Part shown: piece after piece, positions 6,882 through 8,312 of the stretch
Numbering within the stretch: the first letter of the stretch is position 1
How the letters are laid out: each line of letters opens with the position of its first letter
Made by a program: the position numbers and the translations under genes
Source: Planctomycetota bacterium
GTDB taxonomy: Bacteria > Planctomycetota > Phycisphaerae > Sedimentisphaerales > Anaerobacaceae
Length of the DNA stretch: 8,312 nt
Direction of reading: 5' to 3'
Assembly (NCBI GenBank): GCA_020344865.1
Contig: CP070830.1
Location: 2,310,003-2,318,314, forward strand
The notes under the pieces: generated by a model
Seen by the model: only the letters and a program-made list of their open reading frames with translations
Told to the model about the DNA's origin: nothing
The model's database searches: none

Positions 6882-7040
6882 CCTTTCGAGTCCGAACATT
6901 CCTGCAAACAGCATGTCACGGAGACCGTCTTGCGTCGGCCCGACTTGGCTACGGGCCCCATTTTGCCGCTCACCGCAAAATGGAAACCACCTGCCGGAGG
7001 CTTGAGTCAGCCATGCCGTGATAACTGCTGACCCCAAAGG
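6882..7040 (-). ncRNA. Candidate structured RNA upstream of tRNA-Gln, 6S-like fold
   Basis: This GC-rich block lacks a credible ORF but folds well on the minus strand. An apical hairpin TTCCATTTTGC/GCAAAATGGGG (11 bp, two G-U pairs) extends through a mismatch to GTGG/CCGT and then GGC/GCC. Outside it is a bubble (about 20 bases on the 5' side, 25 on the 3' side, the latter with a GTCG-GGC-CGAC mini-hairpin). The closing stem follows: TCACGG/CCGTGA, AGCA/TGCT, and CCTTTGGGGTC/GACTCGAAAGG with one mismatch and a 17-base bulge. This is the general plan of 6S RNA, which inhibits RNA polymerase holoenzyme. A competing local hairpin GTCAGC/GCTGAC exists. No primary-sequence signature was recognised; it may instead be a tRNA 5' leader. 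The ends are approximate and the 5' end may reach about 7070. Confidence 0.35.
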
Positions 7041-7092
7041 CCGCAACCGCAGCCAAAGCTACCCCGTGCGGCAGAGCTCTATAAACCGAAAT

Positions 7093-7121
7093 AAATTACT
7101 ACACCAGCCAAAACAAATCAA
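7093..7121 (-). promoter_or_regulatory. Possible promoter for the structured RNA, tRNA-Gln and glmU cluster
   Basis: On the minus strand TTGATT (7121-7116) and TAATTT (7098-7093) are separated by 17 bases, in an AT-rich segment directly upstream of the GC-rich block. Matches to the sigma-70 consensus are 4 of 6 and 3 of 6. A second -10-like TATAGA lies at 7083-7078 but has no good -35. The assignment rests mainly on position. Confidence 0.25.
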
Positions 7122-7366
7122 CCTTTTTTCTCATTCCAACCCGAAAATACTCACCACGCCCCAAAAACCGGCCCTCCGCCCGATAATCGGCCCAAAAACA
7201 ATTTGAAACCCGCCCCGCCTGTTCCCGCCACAAAATCCTATACATCCCAACCTCGCCGGAAAATTCCCGCCCGAAGGATGGTCGACCGCTTGCATGGTAA
7301 AAAAATTAAAAAGAAAAACTAAAACAGTCGCCCTCGAATTTGGCCGACTCTATCAAAACCGGGGCA

Positions 7367-7413
7367 TTGATAGCCTCATAGCGATATGACTAACAAACAA
7401 ATTTTTAGGCTAT
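7367..7413 (+). promoter_or_regulatory. Upstream region of prepilin gene: weak promoter match and inverted repeat
   Basis: TTGATA at 7367-7372 and TAACAA at 7391-7396 are 18 bases apart and could be -35 and -10 boxes, though the -10 is poor. ATAGCCT (7370-7376) and AGGCTAT (7407-7413) form a 7-bp inverted repeat around 30 AT-rich bases. The right arm contains AGG, the only Shine-Dalgarno-like bases before the ATG at 7420 (10 bases away). The repeat could be an operator or an RNA stem that hides the start. Confidence 0.25.
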
Positions 7414-7419
7414 GCACAC

Positions 7420-7830
7420 ATGAAAAGTGGAAAAGCCTTCACGCTTATTGAGTTGTTGGTGGTTGTCCTTATTGTCGGCGTTCTGGCGGCAGTGGCAATA
7501 CCCATTATGCGGGGCAGAATTGACTCGGCCAAGTGGACCGAGGGAAAAACCGCGCTTGGCACCATTGCCAGCGCACTACGGGCGTACGCCGCCGAAAAAA
7601 GAGAAGACGGCACGTATGGCGCGGCCCTGCCTACACTTCAAATGTTGGGCTTCAGTGCCGAAGACCTCCAAGGAGCCTATTTCTCCATCACCGATTATCA
7701 AGTTACGGCGTCGTCTTTTACGCCGGGAGGCAATCCGGAATTGACCTTTACCCTGACGGCAACTGCGCCCGCTGGAATCACAACTCCCCCAGTAGTTGCT
7801 TTGGACGAGACAGGAACCTGGACGCCCTAA
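7420..7830 (+). CDS. Type II secretion/type IV prepilin-like protein
   Basis: A 136-residue protein with a class III (prepilin) signal. A short basic leader MKSGKA is followed by FTLIELLVVVLIVGVLAAVAIP, the hydrophobic helix that anchors and packs pilins; Glu11 is the conserved Glu at +5 after cleavage. The residue before the cut is Ala6 rather than the usual Gly. After a short amphipathic segment with Lys/Trp (RIDSAKWTEGKTALGTI), an Ala-rich helix leads to a small globular domain of Thr/Pro-rich beta-strand character. Processing by a prepilin peptidase at the inner membrane is inferred. No secretion or pilus assembly genes lie nearby, so this is an orphan pseudopilin of unknown role. Such isolated genes are common in Planctomycetota. 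The ATG has no strong ribosome binding site. Confidence 0.85.
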   Translation: MKSGKAFTLIELLVVVLIVGVLAAVAIPIMRGRIDSAKWTEGKTALGTIASALRAYAAEKREDGTYGAALPTLQMLGFSAEDLQGAYFSITDYQVTASSFTPGGNPELTFTLTATAPAGITTPPVVALDETGTWTP

Positions 7831-7846
7831 AGCGCCAACCGATATC

Positions 7847-7875
7847 TTGCAACAATCGCCTCTACTTCATAAAAC
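7847..7875 (+). promoter_or_regulatory. Possible promoter for mnmA
   Basis: TTGCAA (7847-7852) and TAAAAC (7870-7875) are exactly 17 bases apart, each matching the sigma-70 consensus at 4 of 6 positions. They lie just after the prepilin stop codon. Transcription would begin near 7882 and give mnmA a leader of about 130 bases carrying the hairpins at 7941-7984. Confidence 0.3.
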
Positions 7876-7940
7876 TCTTCAACTTTCTACAAGAAACCTT
7901 AAACTAAGAACATTCCTTGCGTTTTTCGCAAAATCGTTCA

Positions 7941-7994
7941 GTGTGGCAAGATGCCCGGCCACACAGCAAGGTGCCCTGTGCACCGAACCTTTTT
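7941..7994 (+). terminator. Two hairpins followed by a T-run between prepilin gene and mnmA
   Basis: GTGTGGC (7941-7947) pairs perfectly with GCCACAC (7958-7964), 7 bp. GGTGC (7970-7974) pairs with GCACC (7980-7984), 5 bp. Five T follow at 7990-7994, five bases after the second stem. It could be a weak terminator of the prepilin transcript. Because the mnmA start is only 19 bases further on, it may equally be part of the mnmA leader. Confidence 0.4.
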
Positions 7995-8013
7995 ACTGTG
8001 ACTTCTTAGAAAC

Positions 8014-8312
8014 ATGAAGCCAGATAAGTGGAATATCAAGCTGCTGCCGCCGAGTTGTTCGCCCTGGTCACCAAAGAACCAGCCCTCCCGGCAAATTGCA
8101 GTGTTAATGAGCGGCGGTGTCGACAGCAGCGTCGCAGCCCATCTTCTCAAGGAAGATGGCTGGGAAGTTTTAGGCATTACAATGAAAACACCTGTATCGC
8201 CCGGCTCAAGTAGCCCCGCCTGCTGTGGGGCCGATGCCCCCTCCGTCTGCAACCAACTGAGCATACCGCATTACTTCGTCGACGTTACCGAGCCTTTCGA
8301 ACAACTTATAAT
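8014..8312 (+). CDS. mnmA: tRNA-specific 2-thiouridylase MnmA, N-terminal part
   Basis: MnmA activates U34 of tRNA-Gln, -Lys and -Glu with ATP and inserts sulfur from a persulfide relay, giving s2U34. Ninety-nine residues are visible before the right edge. The PP-loop SGGVDSSV is at 33-40, preceded by the beta strand IAVLM. VLGITMK follows at 52-58, then a Cys pair at 70-71 and a segment (DAPSVCNQLSIPHYFVDV) matching the DA..V...L.IP.y.v.v region of the family. The catalytic cysteines would lie beyond the window. ATG at 8014 is the only ATG upstream of the PP-loop strand. It gives about 27 extra N-terminal residues, and there is no clear ribosome binding site, so the start is uncertain. Another PP-loop ATPase is a less likely alternative. 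Confidence 0.85.
   Translation, partial: MKPDKWNIKLLPPSCSPWSPKNQPSRQIAVLMSGGVDSSVAAHLLKEDGWEVLGITMKTPVSPGSSSPACCGADAPSVCNQLSIPHYFVDVTEPFEQLI

Larger units (their letters stand above)
7084..7419. other. Intergenic region between divergent units, C-rich and G-poor on the plus strand
   Basis: No credible gene on either strand. From 7121 to 7260 the plus strand holds about 59 C and 16 G by my count. The minus strand therefore carries G-runs, densest at 7229-7209, which could form a two-tier G-quadruplex. A near-palindrome CCGAT-A-ATCGG lies at about 7180-7190. From about 7298 to 7325 the sequence is A-rich. The right part (7340-7419) should hold the promoter of the prepilin-like gene. Confidence 0.6.

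Noticed and set aside
6930..7040. Cyclic di-GMP or other known riboswitch
   Set aside because: A GACGCAA string on the minus strand recalls GEMM, but the following conserved blocks and their order are absent. No TPP, cobalamin or glmS ribozyme signature was found.
6776..7046. Two overlapping 65-66-codon frames on the minus strand
   Set aside because: They run through the tRNA gene and the structured block in different frames and look non-coding.
7050..7080. Second, degenerate tRNA next to tRNA-Gln
   Set aside because: Only the acceptor-like 9 bases are shared; no T arm or anticodon arm accompanies them.
7131..7295. 54-codon Gly-rich frame on the minus strand
   Set aside because: No ribosome binding site before its ATG, low-complexity product caused by the G-rich strand, no family resemblance.
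7533..7907. 124-codon frame overlapping the prepilin gene
   Set aside because: Arg/Pro-rich shadow of the prepilin gene; the other frame has a textbook prepilin signal.
1..8312. CRISPR arrays, insertion sequences, prophage or defence genes
   Set aside because: No spaced direct repeats, transposase frames, terminal inverted repeats or defence-type domains were seen.

Overview
The window is a bacterial chromosomal housekeeping region of about 50% GC. No mobile elements, CRISPR arrays or rRNA genes were seen. The organism is most likely a member of the PVC group, perhaps Planctomycetota of the Phycisphaerae type. This is inference from three things: glmU-prs-rplY-pth and rpsF-ssb-rpsR-rplI-dnaB are joined in one run, GlmU is short, and an isolated type II secretion-like prepilin gene lies next door. 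Nothing in the window proves the phylum.

Layout. Positions 1-6867 are read on the minus strand as one long, closely packed cluster. In transcription order it holds tRNA-Gln(UUG), glmU, prs, rplY (Ctc type), pth, rpsF, ssb, rpsR, rplI and dnaB, with dnaB running off the left edge. Most gaps are 10-110 bases. No strong terminator separates the tRNA from glmU, so the tRNA and the mRNA may share a transcript. The one terminator-like hairpin inside the cluster lies between ssb and rpsR and may reduce read-through. A 34-codon hydrophobic ORF exactly fills the rplI-dnaB gap; its coding status is doubtful.

Positions 6868-7419 contain no convincing protein gene. The part next to the tRNA (about 6880-7080) is GC-rich. 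On the minus strand it can fold into a rod with a long apical hairpin, a central bubble and a bulged closing stem, resembling 6S RNA. An AT-rich segment upstream of it could hold the promoter. Beyond that lies a strongly C-rich, G-poor stretch (plus strand) and then the upstream region of the next gene.

Positions 7420-8312 are read on the plus strand. They hold a small type II/IV prepilin-like protein, then a possible promoter and two hairpins ending in a T-run, then the start of mnmA (tRNA 2-thiouridylase), cut by the right edge.

How the genes fit together. The cluster combines translation (S6, S18, L9, L25, Pth, tRNA-Gln), replication (DnaB, SSB), PRPP supply for nucleotides (Prs) and UDP-GlcNAc supply for the envelope (GlmU). 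Pth recycles peptidyl-tRNA. MnmA would thiolate U34 of tRNAs such as the tRNA-Gln(UUG) encoded here. The features most worth a second look are the 6S-like RNA candidate, the Ala in the PRPP-binding loop of Prs, the shortened GlmU acetyltransferase domain, and the acidic tails on several ribosomal proteins.
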